Origin: Streptomyces diastatochromogenes
Lineage (GTDB): Bacteria; Actinomycetota; Actinomycetes; Streptomycetales; Streptomycetaceae
Direction: 5' to 3'
Length of the DNA stretch: 64,000 bases
Assembly (NCBI RefSeq): GCF_002242805.1
Contig: NZ_MCGQ01000007.1
Coordinates: forward strand, 620,001-684,000
Under the pieces are notes generated by a model. The model did no database searches and had not been told where the DNA came from. It saw nothing but the letters and a program-made list of their open reading frames with translations. Position numbers and translations under genes: made by a program. Below, piece by piece: positions 8,298 through 15,709 of this stretch (position 1 is the first letter of the stretch; the number at the start of each line of letters is the position of its first letter).

Positions 8298-8758
8298 GAG
8301 GGGTCTCCTGTCTGCTGGTGTCTGCTGGCGATTACACGGTTTGTCGATAGGTCGTTGCCATCACTCAAGTCAGCGTATCCGGTCCTGTTTCGATCACCGA
8401 TAGCGCCCACCGGTCCAGCCCGGGCGGTATCGGATCACGGCCGGTATGTTCTTGATCATCTGATAAGTATGGGTACACAATGACTTAACAGGATCTCGCC
8501 CGATTTGTCGCGAACCGCACGGCGGGTGGAGTACTCCTTTTGCACCACGCCCGGCGAATCTCCCGAATCCCCCATGTCTGATTTGGTACTCTTTGCCATT
8601 TCGTGAATTGGGTCACGCGGGCCCGTGAATCGGCCAATCGGCACCACCCCCGTTCTCCCCTTGCCGCATCGGCCAGTTGAGCGTTGGCAACCGCAAAGGA
8701 TCAAGTGCCCCATTCGGAACAGATCAAGGTCAACTGCGACTTTGGGTGAATCCAGTGC
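8298..8758. other. Intergenic region, divergent from the polyprenyl synthase gene
   Basis: About 460 bp without a convincing gene and richer in A+T than its surroundings. It must hold the promoter of the polyprenyl synthase gene (minus strand) at its left end. A minus-strand frame of 85 codons (8456-8713) has no ribosome-binding site, no codon bias and no recognisable product, and I do not call it. Near-repeats GAATCGGCCAATCGGC at about 8628-8645 are the only structure seen. Confidence 0.6.
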
Positions 8759-8788
8759 TTGTTCCGGACATGTGCTGTCGCATAGCTT
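8759..8788 (+). promoter_or_regulatory. Candidate promoter of the riboswitch-SLT transcript
   Basis: TTGTTC at 8759-8764 and TAGCTT at 8783-8788 are separated by 18 bp, the housekeeping-sigma arrangement. The predicted start of transcription, about 8795, falls just before the first conserved base of the riboswitch, which supports both calls. Confidence 0.5.
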
Positions 8789-8799
8789 CCGGGCCAGTC

Positions 8800-8934
8800 A
8801 GACGAACGCCGAATCCTGCCGCGTCTGACACCACCCATCGACGAACTCATTCGTACGGCAGGAGCGGGGGACCCAGGTAAGCCGCCGGACCGGACGACGC
8901 ATGTCGCACCGGGACGGCTAGGGGTGAAGTCGTG
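8800..8934 (+). promoter_or_regulatory. ydaO/yuaA-type cyclic di-AMP riboswitch
   Basis: The conserved blocks occur in the right order: CGCCGAATCCTGCC (8807-8820), CGGCAGGAGCGGGGGACCCA (8856-8875) and GGCTAGGGGTGAAG (8916-8929). CCTGCCG pairs with CGGCAGG, and the CGTCTGACAC...CGTACGG arms form the peripheral stem. In Streptomyces and other actinobacteria this class binds cyclic di-AMP and turns off cell-wall hydrolase genes such as rpfA when the ligand is abundant. It ends about 80 nt before the ATG of the SLT-domain gene. That interval includes GC-rich sequence (8935-9000) that could form the expression platform. Confidence 0.88.
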
Positions 8935-9015
8935 CCTCCCCCCAGGGGCACGGCCGGGCACCTCCCCGCCCGAACCCGACAGCTCACCTCGCAGGCGACG
9001 GAGAGGAACGTCCCC

Positions 9016-9504
9016 ATGCCTGCTGCCGCTCAGCCCCGCCGCACCCGCACCAACCGCCTCGTCCGCAAGTTCGCCGTCATCGGCACCGGCGCCGCCGTGC
9101 TCGCCCTCCCGCTCATCGGCGCGACCAGTGCCTCCGCCGCCACCCCCACGGCCGCCACGCCGTCCACCACGCTCGCCGGGTACCCGAACACCCTCGACGG
9201 CTGGATCCGCGAGTCGCTCGCGATCATGGCCCAGAAGGGCATCCCGGGGACGTACAACGGCATCTACCGCAACGTCATCCGCGAGTCCTCGGGCAACCCG
9301 GCGGCCATCAACCTCTGGGACTCCAACGCGGCCAAGGGCATCCCGTCCAAGGGCCTGCTCCAGGTCATCGACCCGACGTTCAACGCGTACCACGTGGCCG
9401 GAACGTCCTACGACATCTACGACCCGGTCGCGAACATCACGGCCGCCTGCAACTACGCGGCCGCGCGCTACGGGTCGATCGACAACGTCTTCGGCGCCTA
9501 CTGA
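9016..9504 (+). CDS. Secreted transglycosylase-SLT-domain protein under riboswitch control
   Basis: 162 residues. The basic N-terminus PRRTRTNRLVRK, hydrophobic core FAVIGTGAAVLALPLIGATS and cleavage site ASA|AT at about 41-42 form a Sec signal peptide. The mature domain resembles the soluble lytic transglycosylase fold: the likely catalytic glutamate is E90 in VIRESSGNP, followed by GIPSKGLLQVIDPTFNAYH and NITAACNYAAARYGS, which match the SLT motifs. It would cleave peptidoglycan glycan strands outside the cell. Start: ATG 9016 with GAGAGGAAC upstream. An in-frame GTG at 8932 lies inside the riboswitch and is rejected. Expression is probably lowered by cyclic di-AMP. Confidence 0.85.
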   Translation: MPAAAQPRRTRTNRLVRKFAVIGTGAAVLALPLIGATSASAATPTAATPSTTLAGYPNTLDGWIRESLAIMAQKGIPGTYNGIYRNVIRESSGNPAAINLWDSNAAKGIPSKGLLQVIDPTFNAYHVAGTSYDIYDPVANITAACNYAAARYGSIDNVFGAY

Positions 9505-9543
9505 CCGGCCCCGGCGGCAGGCCCTACTGATATCCCGGTCAGT
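9500..9543. terminator. Bidirectional hairpin spanning two convergent stop codons
   Basis: ACTGACCGG (9500-9508) and CCGGTCAGT (9535-9543) are perfect 9-bp complements, with a small GGCC/GGCC hairpin in the loop. The stop codon of the SLT gene (9502-9504) and that of the HAD gene (9539-9541) both lie inside the arms. Confidence 0.5.
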
Positions 9544-10351
9544 CGGTCGGGAACAGTCTTTCGAGGACGACGGCGATGCCGTCGTCCTCGTTCGACGTGG
9601 TGATCTCATCGGCAACGGCCTTGAGTTCGGGGTGGGCGTTGGCCATGGCGACACCGCGCGCGGCCCAGTCGAACATGGGGATGTCGTTGGGCATGTCGCC
9701 GAACGCGAGGGCCCGGTCGGCGGCGATCCCCAGGTGCTCGGCGGCCAGCGCCAGCCCCGTCGCCTTGGTGATGCCGCACGGCTGCAGCTCCACGGTCCCC
9801 GGCCCCGACATCGTGACCGTCGCCAGCGAGCCCACCACCGAGCGCGCGATCGCGGCCAACTCGTCGTCGGACAGCGTGTGGTGGCGCAGCAGCACCTTGC
9901 TGATGGGCTCGCACCACAGATCGTCGCGCCGCCCGACCCGCACCGCGGGCAGGGTCGGGTGCGGCATCAGATACCCCGGCTCGATCAGGGTGAGCCCGTC
10001 CACGCCGTCCTGGTCGACGGCCGCGTAGACCTGCCCCACCTCGGCCTCGATCTTGCCGAGCGCGGTCTCGGCCAGTTCCCGGTCCAGCCGGACCGACCAC
10101 AGCAGACGGTCGGCGCCGGCGTCGTAGACCTGCGCGCCCTGCCCGCACACCGCGAGCCCCGTGCTGCCGAGGCCCTCCAGGAGGGGCCGTACCCGGGGGG
10201 CCGGGCGGCCCGTCACCACCAGATGCCGGGCACCGGCCCGCGCCGCCCGCTCGAGTGCGGCGCGCGACCGGTCGGAGACGGTGTCGTCGTCGCGCAGCAA
10301 CGTCCCGTCCAGGTCGGTGGCGATCAGTGCATATGCGGGGGGTGCGGCCAT
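9539..10351 (-). CDS. HAD-superfamily Cof-type phosphatase
   Basis: 270 residues. Motif I DLDGTLL (13-19) supplies the nucleophile Asp and the acid/base Asp. Motif II is the threonine of LVVTGRPAPR, the motif III lysine is in GITKATGLALAAEHLGI, and motif IV is GDMPNDIPMFDWA. The cap between motifs II and III is the C2B type of the Cof/YidA group, which dephosphorylates small sugar phosphates and cofactors such as FMN or PLP; the true substrate is unknown. ATG 10351 has no Shine-Dalgarno, and a -10-like TATTCT (10363-10358) ends 6 nt upstream, suggesting a leaderless message. Confidence 0.88.
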   Translation of the reverse strand: MAAPPAYALIATDLDGTLLRDDDTVSDRSRAALERAARAGARHLVVTGRPAPRVRPLLEGLGSTGLAVCGQGAQVYDAGADRLLWSVRLDRELAETALGKIEAEVGQVYAAVDQDGVDGLTLIEPGYLMPHPTLPAVRVGRRDDLWCEPISKVLLRHHTLSDDELAAIARSVVGSLATVTMSGPGTVELQPCGITKATGLALAAEHLGIAADRALAFGDMPNDIPMFDWAARGVAMANAHPELKAVADEITTSNEDDGIAVVLERLFPTD

Positions 10352-10415
10352 GATCAGAGAATACGGACAGCGCGCCCCGCCGACTCACCCTGATGTTCCT
10401 GGACTTGTGTGCTCC

Positions 10416-10590
10416 TCAGCCCCAAGTGGTGCCTGCGGGCTCCCTGATGGTGGTGTTCACGCGGTTGAACATGTTGGTGAGCGAGATGCTGAGGAGCAGT
10501 GCGGAGAGCTGCTTCTCGTCGAAGTGGTCGGCCACCGTCCCACAGCGCGTCCGGCACCGACTCCTCGGAGCGGTCGGCGAGCCTCGTCAT
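10416..10590 (-). pseudogene. Frameshifted remnant of a carboxymuconolactone decarboxylase/AhpD-like gene
   Basis: On the minus strand the last 45 or so codons read VADHFDEKQLSALLLSISL, then TNMFNRVNTTIREPAGTTWG and a stop at 10416-10418. This is the conserved C-terminus of CMD-family proteins (HFDEKQL followed by a helix and N-R). Just upstream, in another frame, is MTRLADRSEESVPDALWD, the segment that normally precedes it. The two frames join at about 10535-10540, so one base has been gained or two lost. The N-terminal half, which carries the CxxC of AhpD-type proteins, is missing; a hairpin-rich stretch sits there instead. A sequencing error could explain the frameshift but not the missing N-terminus. 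Confidence 0.72.
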
Positions 10591-10607
10591 ACGCTCGGCC
10601 GGCTGCG

Positions 10608-10726
10608 GCGCCGTTTTTCGGCGCACCCGCTGCTGTGGGAGCACTCCGTGTGTGTGGGGGGGGCCGGCCCGCCGGCTGCCTGCACACACGCGCGGCCGCC
10701 GACCCGCCCGAGGAGTCCCTTCGGGC
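10608..10726 (-). terminator. Cluster of three hairpins downstream of the flavoprotein gene
   Basis: Three potential stem-loops lie in line: GCGCCG-TTTTT-CGGCGC (10608-10624), CGTGTGTG (10647-10654) with CACACACG (10683-10690) enclosing GGGCCGGCCC, and GCCCGA...TCGGGC (10706-10726). The last two lie within 85 bp of the stop codon at 10766, on the side where the minus-strand flavoprotein transcript ends. Together they probably terminate it. Confidence 0.55.
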
Positions 10727-10765
10727 AGGGGGCGGCCGAGGAGGCGCAGGAAGCGTCCGGGCAGC

Positions 10766-11968
10766 TCAGCCGTGTGCCGCCGCCAGGTGCCTGGCCAGGC
10801 GCGGCGAGGCGAACTCCGTGCCGCAGACGAAGCGCATCACCGGACCGTACGAGGACGCCGCCGGAAGGCCGGTGAAGTACAGACCGGGGACGGAGGAGAC
10901 GTAGCCGGGTCCGAGCCTGGGCGTGCCCCGGCTCACCGCCAGCCGGGTGCGCAGTTCATGGCCGAGGAAGTCCATCGCGGCGATGTCCACGCGGTAGCCG
11001 GTGGCCGCGATGACGTGGTCGGCCGAGAGCCGCTCGGTGCGTGTGCCGTGGGTGCTGACGGTGAGGACCGGGCTGCCGTCCGGGGCCTCGGCGCCCACCA
11101 CCCGCTCGACCTCGTGGACCTGGACCTTGCCCTCGAAGCGGTCACGCAGCCACCAGGCGCCGAGCGGGCCGAGGACCCGGCGGACCAGGTAGTGGCGGGT
11201 CCGGGCGGGCAGGAAGCGGTACGGCTGGGGGTAGTAGCTGAGCGCCCACAGGGACCAGGCACGGCCGAAGGGGGACTCGGGGCGCAGCCTCGGCTGGTCC
11301 CAGGGCGGGGCGCCGAAGGCGACCCGGCCGCGGCCGCGTGAGACCACGCGCACCTGGGCGCCGGCCTCGGCCGCGAGGGCCGCCGTCTCCAGCGCGGACT
11401 GGCCGGCGCCGACGACGATCAGCTCCTTGCCGGCGAAGCGGGCGAGGTCGTGGTGCTGGGAGCTGTGGGAGACCGGACCCGTGGGTGCCGGACCGTCGGT
11501 CGCCGCTGCCACCAGCTCGGCCGGGAGGTGCGCGAGCCCGGACAGGCCGGTGGCGACCACGACCGCGCGCGCGGTGAACAACTCGCCCGAGTCCAGCTTG
11601 AGTTCGAACCCGCCGGTCTTGTCGCGGTCCACGGAGACGACCCGGACCTGCTCCAGGCCGGGCAGCAGCTTCTCCTGGAACCACTCGCCGTAGGCGATGA
11701 AGGTCTCCACCGGAATGATGTCCTCGTCGGTCACCAGCCGGCGGATGCCCGCGGCGTCGCAGTAGTCGGCGAGGGTGTGGCCGGGCTGCGGGCAGTCGAG
11801 GTTGGAGGCGGCGGGGGTCGACTTGAGGAGCATGCCCTCGGGCATGTGGTCGCGCCAGCTGACCATGGGGTCGCCGAAGACGCGGACGGGGATGCCGCGC
11901 GCCCGCAGATGGGCGGCGGTGGACAGGCCGTACGGCCCGGCCCCGATGACTGCAACCGGTCGAATCAC
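10766..11968 (-). CDS. FAD/NAD(P)-dependent oxidoreductase, flavin monooxygenase-like
   Basis: 400 residues with two Rossmann dinucleotide-binding motifs: VAVIGAGPYGLS at the N-terminus (GxGxxG, residues 9-14) for FAD, and ELIVVGAGQSALETAALAAEAG near the middle for NAD(P)H. ATG-type motif VIAATGYRVDI follows near residue 340. The order is that of flavin-dependent N-hydroxylating or Baeyer-Villiger-like monooxygenases and of related reductases. The usual FxGxxxHxxx(Y) fingerprint is replaced by VSHSSQHHDLARFAG. Start: GTG 11968, with GGGAGGGAC 6 nt upstream. It follows the ATP-grasp gene by 44 bp on the same strand, so the two are probably co-transcribed and act on the same metabolite. Confidence 0.8.
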   Translation of the reverse strand: MIRPVAVIGAGPYGLSTAAHLRARGIPVRVFGDPMVSWRDHMPEGMLLKSTPAASNLDCPQPGHTLADYCDAAGIRRLVTDEDIIPVETFIAYGEWFQEKLLPGLEQVRVVSVDRDKTGGFELKLDSGELFTARAVVVATGLSGLAHLPAELVAAATDGPAPTGPVSHSSQHHDLARFAGKELIVVGAGQSALETAALAAEAGAQVRVVSRGRGRVAFGAPPWDQPRLRPESPFGRAWSLWALSYYPQPYRFLPARTRHYLVRRVLGPLGAWWLRDRFEGKVQVHEVERVVGAEAPDGSPVLTVSTHGTRTERLSADHVIAATGYRVDIAAMDFLGHELRTRLAVSRGTPRLGPGYVSSVPGLYFTGLPAASSYGPVMRFVCGTEFASPRLARHLAAAHG

Positions 11969-12012
11969 GAAGTCCCTCCCCAGGACGCGGTACGCCACCT
12001 TCGTGGCCTTGC

Positions 12013-13296
12013 CTACTTCGTGGCGGGAGTGGTGATGCTGCCGCGGCGGTTGGTGCGCCACAGCTGATAGAGGTGCTTCGCGCCCGGGCGCACGAAGCGG
12101 GCGAGCATCGTGAGGAACGGCATGGGGTCGTCACCCGCGAGCCAGGCCAGCTCCGTCCCGCTCGCCTTCGCCGGCGCGTGCGGCGTCGTATAGCCGCTGC
12201 GGCGGTAGGCGAGGAGGGCGGGCAGGTCGATGTTCTCCACGATGAAACGGTGACCGGCGCGCTGTTCCCCCTCCGGTACGGCACGGCCGGTCAGATTCAG
12301 GTGCATCGCGCGTACGACGTCCACGCCCGACTCGTTCTCGAAGAGCCGGAACTGGGCTCCCATGCGCGGGTTGAAGTCGAGGAGCTTGTACTGTCCGTCG
12401 CGCCGGTCGAAGCGCAGGTCGAGGTCGATGATGCCGGTGAAGCCGAGCTGTTTGATGAAACGTGCGGCGAGGTCGGCGAGTTCCGGGTTGTCGACGACGT
12501 ACGCGTTCGCCGTCATGCCCGCGTGCGGCGGCCAGGAGCGGACCTTGACGCCGGTGAAGAGCGCGAGCGGGTTGGAGTCGGCGTCGAAGCAGGCGTGCAC
12601 GATCCAGTCCTCGGCCTCCTCCCTCGGCAGGTACTCCTGGAGGATCACTCCGGGTGGCTCGCCCCAGTCCCGGGCGAGGGTGAGCAGGCCCTCGCGGGTG
12701 GCGATCCTCGTGGTGCCGTTGACGGCGGGCCGGCTGCGCCGTACGAACGCCTCGCGGTTCTTGGCCACCACCGGGAAGCGGGCCGTGTCGGCGAAGGCGA
12801 CGATCTCGTCGTACGACTCCGGGAACGCGGCCGACGGGCTCGCGACGCCGTGTTCCACGCACAGCTCGTGCAGGCCCTGTTTGCTGGCCAGCCGGCGTGG
12901 CAGCGCGGGGTCGACACGCGGGAAGAGAAAGGGACCGGCCAGGTCGTCCTGGTGCTCGGCGATCAGGACGGCGGCCTCCTCGTCCGTGGGGATCAGGACG
13001 GTCTGACGGCCGATCCGGCGGCCGATGCGCAGCAGGCCCTCGACCAGATGGCCCGGCTCCTCGGCGCCGGTCGTCGGCCACACGAACGCCCGTTTGAGAT
13101 AGCGGGAGGCGGCCGCGGGTGTGTAGGGATCCTCCGTGATCGCATACATGGGGACGCCCAGGCGGCCCAGGCTGCGGATCGCGCCGACACCGCCGTGGTG
13201 CAGCGGATAGTCGCCGAACTTGACGATCAGGCCCGGCACGTCACGGTCCGCCTCGACGGGCATGCTGACGGCGTCTCCGGCCACGGGTCCCCCCAC
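12013..13296 (-). CDS. ATP-grasp carboxylate-amine ligase family protein
   Basis: 427 residues. The N-terminal domain (GLIVKFGDYPLHHGGVGAIRSLGRLG) has the look of a biotin-carboxylase-type pre-ATP-grasp fold. The ATP-grasp core follows: FPVVAKNREAF (ATP-binding Lys), the loop TRIATREGLLTLARDW, VILQEYLPREEAEDWIVHACFD, and the metal-binding IIDLDLRFDRRDGQYKLLDFNPRMG near residue 300. It should join a carboxylate to an amine or thiol through an acyl phosphate. Substrate is unknown; related proteins include D-aspartate ligases. GTG 13296 (GGGGGGACAC upstream) is the most upstream start, but GTG 13284 or ATG 13263 are possible. A flavin monooxygenase-like gene follows. Confidence 0.78.
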   Translation of the reverse strand: MGGPVAGDAVSMPVEADRDVPGLIVKFGDYPLHHGGVGAIRSLGRLGVPMYAITEDPYTPAAASRYLKRAFVWPTTGAEEPGHLVEGLLRIGRRIGRQTVLIPTDEEAAVLIAEHQDDLAGPFLFPRVDPALPRRLASKQGLHELCVEHGVASPSAAFPESYDEIVAFADTARFPVVAKNREAFVRRSRPAVNGTTRIATREGLLTLARDWGEPPGVILQEYLPREEAEDWIVHACFDADSNPLALFTGVKVRSWPPHAGMTANAYVVDNPELADLAARFIKQLGFTGIIDLDLRFDRRDGQYKLLDFNPRMGAQFRLFENESGVDVVRAMHLNLTGRAVPEGEQRAGHRFIVENIDLPALLAYRRSGYTTPHAPAKASGTELAWLAGDDPMPFLTMLARFVRPGAKHLYQLWRTNRRGSITTPATK

Positions 13297-13558
13297 GTGT
13301 CCCCCCTACGGACCGGACCCACCCCGTCCGTGTCCCCCAAAGGACGCTAAGCCGGAATTGCCGCCTCCCACAAGGGCTATTCGGACATTGCGAACTCTTT
13401 AGACACTGTCCGAGCAACCTTTCGAGCGACCTTTCAAGCAACCTTCCGGGCACCCCTTGGGTGCCCTGCCCAAGACACGCAACTCGGCCGTAACGTGTGC
13501 CGCGACCACATGGAACACACCGCCATGCACGGCCCGGATGAGAGCGAGGCAGTACCCC
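13297..13558. repeat. Divergent regulatory region with three 12-bp tandem units and a hairpin
   Basis: The 262-bp spacer between the ATP-grasp gene (minus) and fumarylacetoacetase (plus) holds three 12-bp units: GCAACCTTTCGA (13414-13425), GCGACCTTTCAA (13426-13437) and GCAACCTTCCGG (13438-13449). They are followed directly by GGGCACCC-CTT-GGGTGCCC (13448-13466), a perfect 8-bp hairpin with a 3-nt loop. The phased units look like adjacent binding sites for a regulator that could control either or both genes. Confidence 0.6.
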
Positions 13559-14776
13559 ATGCCCCCCTTCGACGTCCCCGAGGGCGACCCCTTCGGTCCG
13601 CACAACCTTCCCTATGGCGTGTTCTCGCCCTCCGGCAGCACGGAGCGGAGGGTCGGCGTCCGGCTCGGTGACCACGTCCTCGACGCGGGCGCCGCGGCCG
13701 CCGCCCTCGGTTCGCCGTACGTCTCCCTGCTCGCGCAGCCCACCCTCACCCCCCTGCTGGCCGCCGGGCGCACGGCCTGGTCGGACGTGCGGCGCGCGCT
13801 GACGGCATGGGTGACGGTGCCCTCGCACCGGTCGGCGATCGAACCGCTGTTCCACCCCCTGTCGTCGGTGACCCTCCATCTGCCCTTCGAGGTCGCGGAC
13901 TACGTCGACTTCTACGCCTCCGAGAACCACGCCCGGAACGTCGGCCAGATCTTCCGCCCGGACGCCGAGGACTCCCTGACCCCCAACTGGAAGCACCTGC
14001 CGATCGGCTACCACGGCCGCTCCGGCACGGTGGTGGTGTCGGGCACGGAGGTCGTACGGCCGTCCGGGCAGCGCAAGGGCCCCGGCGACCCGGCACCCGT
14101 CTTCGGCCCCTCGATCCGGCTGGACATCGAGGCCGAGGTCGGCTTCGTGGTGGGCGCGCCCTCCGAGCAGGGCACACCGGTCGCGCTCGGCGACTTCCGG
14201 GAGCACGTCTTCGGGCTGTGCCTGCTGAACGACTGGTCGGCGCGGGACATCCAGGCCTGGGAGTACGTCCCGCTCGGCCCGTTCCTCGGCAAGTCCTTCG
14301 CGACCTCGGTGTCGGCGTGGATCACCCCCCTGGAAGCGCTGGAGCACGCGCGCGTGGCGCCGCCGGAGCGCACACACCCGCTGCTGCCGTACCTGGACGA
14401 CTCGGCGCCGGAGATCGAGCCCGGCGGCTACGACCTGCGGATCTCCGTCGCGATCAACGGCCATGTGGTGTCCGAGCCGCCGTTCTCCAGCATGTACTGG
14501 ACCGCGGCCCAGCAACTCGCCCATATGACGGTGAACGGGGCTTCCCTGCGCACCGGCGACCTGTACGGCTCGGGCACGGTGAGCGGCCCCGCGGAGAACC
14601 AGCGCGGCTCGCTGCTGGAGCTGACCTGGAACGGCCGCGACCCGCTCGAACTCCCGGACGGCAAGCGGACGTTCCTGGAGGACGGCGACATCGTGACGCT
14701 GTCGGCATGGGCGCCGGGGGCGGACGGAGGCCGGGTCGGGCTGGGGGAGGTCAGCGGGCGCGTCGTGTCGGGGTGA
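13559..14776 (+). CDS. fahA: Fumarylacetoacetase
   Basis: 405 residues, close to the 419 of mammalian FAH. It hydrolyses 4-fumarylacetoacetate to fumarate and acetoacetate, the last step of tyrosine catabolism. It has the FAH N-terminal SH3-like domain (FGPHNLPYGVFSPSG), then the beta-roll catalytic domain with YVDFYASENHARNVGQIFRP, NWKHLPIGYHGR, the metal-binding ligands in IRLDIEAEVGFVVG, and NDWSARDIQAWEYVPLGPFL followed by GKSFATSVSAW. Start: ATG 13559, with GAGCGAGGC about 12 nt upstream; ATG 13526 would add 11 residues. It lies alone, divergent from the ATP-grasp gene. Earlier tyrosine-pathway genes are not in the window. Confidence 0.92.
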   Translation: MPPFDVPEGDPFGPHNLPYGVFSPSGSTERRVGVRLGDHVLDAGAAAAALGSPYVSLLAQPTLTPLLAAGRTAWSDVRRALTAWVTVPSHRSAIEPLFHPLSSVTLHLPFEVADYVDFYASENHARNVGQIFRPDAEDSLTPNWKHLPIGYHGRSGTVVVSGTEVVRPSGQRKGPGDPAPVFGPSIRLDIEAEVGFVVGAPSEQGTPVALGDFREHVFGLCLLNDWSARDIQAWEYVPLGPFLGKSFATSVSAWITPLEALEHARVAPPERTHPLLPYLDDSAPEIEPGGYDLRISVAINGHVVSEPPFSSMYWTAAQQLAHMTVNGASLRTGDLYGSGTVSGPAENQRGSLLELTWNGRDPLELPDGKRTFLEDGDIVTLSAWAPGADGGRVGLGEVSGRVVSG

Positions 14777-14797
14777 GCGACCTCTTGTAGCAAGGAG

Positions 14798-14861
14798 TTG
14801 ACACAAGTCCCTCGCGGCCAGCATCTTGTACTCACCGCTTGATACAAGCGGTGAGTACAAG
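14798..14861 (+). promoter_or_regulatory. Promoter overlapped by a perfect 17-bp inverted repeat, likely GntR operator
   Basis: CTTGTACTCACCGCTTG (14825-14841), a 3-nt spacer ATA and CAAGCGGTGAGTACAAG (14845-14861) form a perfect 37-bp palindrome, 23 bp before the ATG of the membrane protein gene. A TTGACA at 14798-14803 is followed after 18 bp by CATCTT (14822-14827), so the repeat starts inside the -10 element. This is the usual position for autorepression by the YtrA-type GntR protein encoded as the second gene of this transcript. Confidence 0.65.
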
Positions 14862-14884
14862 TCACGCTGTCACGGGGGACTTCC

Positions 14885-15709
14885 ATGACTGATCTCGACA
14901 CGACCACAGCAGCCACCGCGTCCCGGGCGCCGGTCGACCGCCATGCCCGCTGGACGGGGCTGGCGGCGGGCGCGCTCGCGGCGTGGCCGCTGTCCACGCT
15001 CGACCACGGTGAAGGGGTGCTGTACGCCATCCCGGCGTTCGGCCTGTGCGCGGTGGCCGGCGTCCTGGTGGGCGACGCGCTGACCCCGCCGGCCCGGGGT
15101 GCCGTCCGCACGGCCGGGCTCGCGCCACGCCGGGTCCGCGACTACGTACCGCCCCGGATGACCCGGCTGCTGCTCGTCCTCGCAGGCGCACTGGTGGTGC
15201 TGCTGACGGTCGCGGGCGCGGTGGCCTCACCGGACGACCTGGGCCGGGCGGGCCGCTCACTCACCCTGAGCTGCCAGGGCATGACCCAGTCGCACGGCCC
15301 CTGGCCGGGGCTGTACTACGGCCTCCCGATGCTGGCCTCCCTCGCTGTCGCCACGGTGGCCTGCGGCTGGTCGCTCCGGCGGATCGCCACCCGGCCCGGC
15401 GACGAACAGTCCCGCCGCGACCGCACCCTGGCGATCGTCGCGGCATGGGGGCTCGTCGTCTCGATCTCCCTGCTGGGCGCGGCCACGACGGCGTCGGCCT
15501 CGCTGCTGAGCTTGTCGTGCGACGGGACCGTGGGGACTGCGGGGGCCGTGGTGCTGTTGCCGCTGGCGCTGGTCTCGCTGGTGACCGGGCCATGGATGCT
15601 CCTCACCATCTGCTCGCCCCGGGCGGCGAGGCAGCGCCCGGCGGACCGGCAGGATCACCCGGCTCGGGCGGCAGCGCCGGGCCGGACGACGCCGGGGGTG
15701 CGCGGGTGA
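14885..15709 (+). CDS. Actinomycete multi-spanning membrane protein of unknown function
   Basis: 274 residues, no recognised family. About six hydrophobic segments are visible: 24-45, 47-63, 92-114, 142-160, 181-200 and 203-225, the first pair close together. A conserved-looking periplasmic-side pair of short loops each holds one cysteine (LTLSCQGMTQSHGPWPGLYYG near 130 and LSLSCDGTVGTAG near 200), which could form a disulfide. The C-terminal 40 residues are basic and probably cytoplasmic. Start: ATG 14885, with GGGGGAC upstream. It overlaps the GntR gene by 4 nt (GTGA), so both are translated in concert; the regulator likely controls this protein. Confidence 0.75.
   Translation: MTDLDTTTAATASRAPVDRHARWTGLAAGALAAWPLSTLDHGEGVLYAIPAFGLCAVAGVLVGDALTPPARGAVRTAGLAPRRVRDYVPPRMTRLLLVLAGALVVLLTVAGAVASPDDLGRAGRSLTLSCQGMTQSHGPWPGLYYGLPMLASLAVATVACGWSLRRIATRPGDEQSRRDRTLAIVAAWGLVVSISLLGAATTASASLLSLSCDGTVGTAGAVVLLPLALVSLVTGPWMLLTICSPRAARQRPADRQDHPARAAAPGRTTPGVRG

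Noticed and set aside
8456..8713. 85-codon minus-strand frame in the intergenic region
   Set aside because: No ribosome-binding site, atypical composition, no similarity to any family I recognise.
8932..9015. GTG start for the SLT gene at 8932
   Set aside because: It lies inside the conserved 3' block of the riboswitch and would put a hydrophilic 28-residue tail before the signal peptide.
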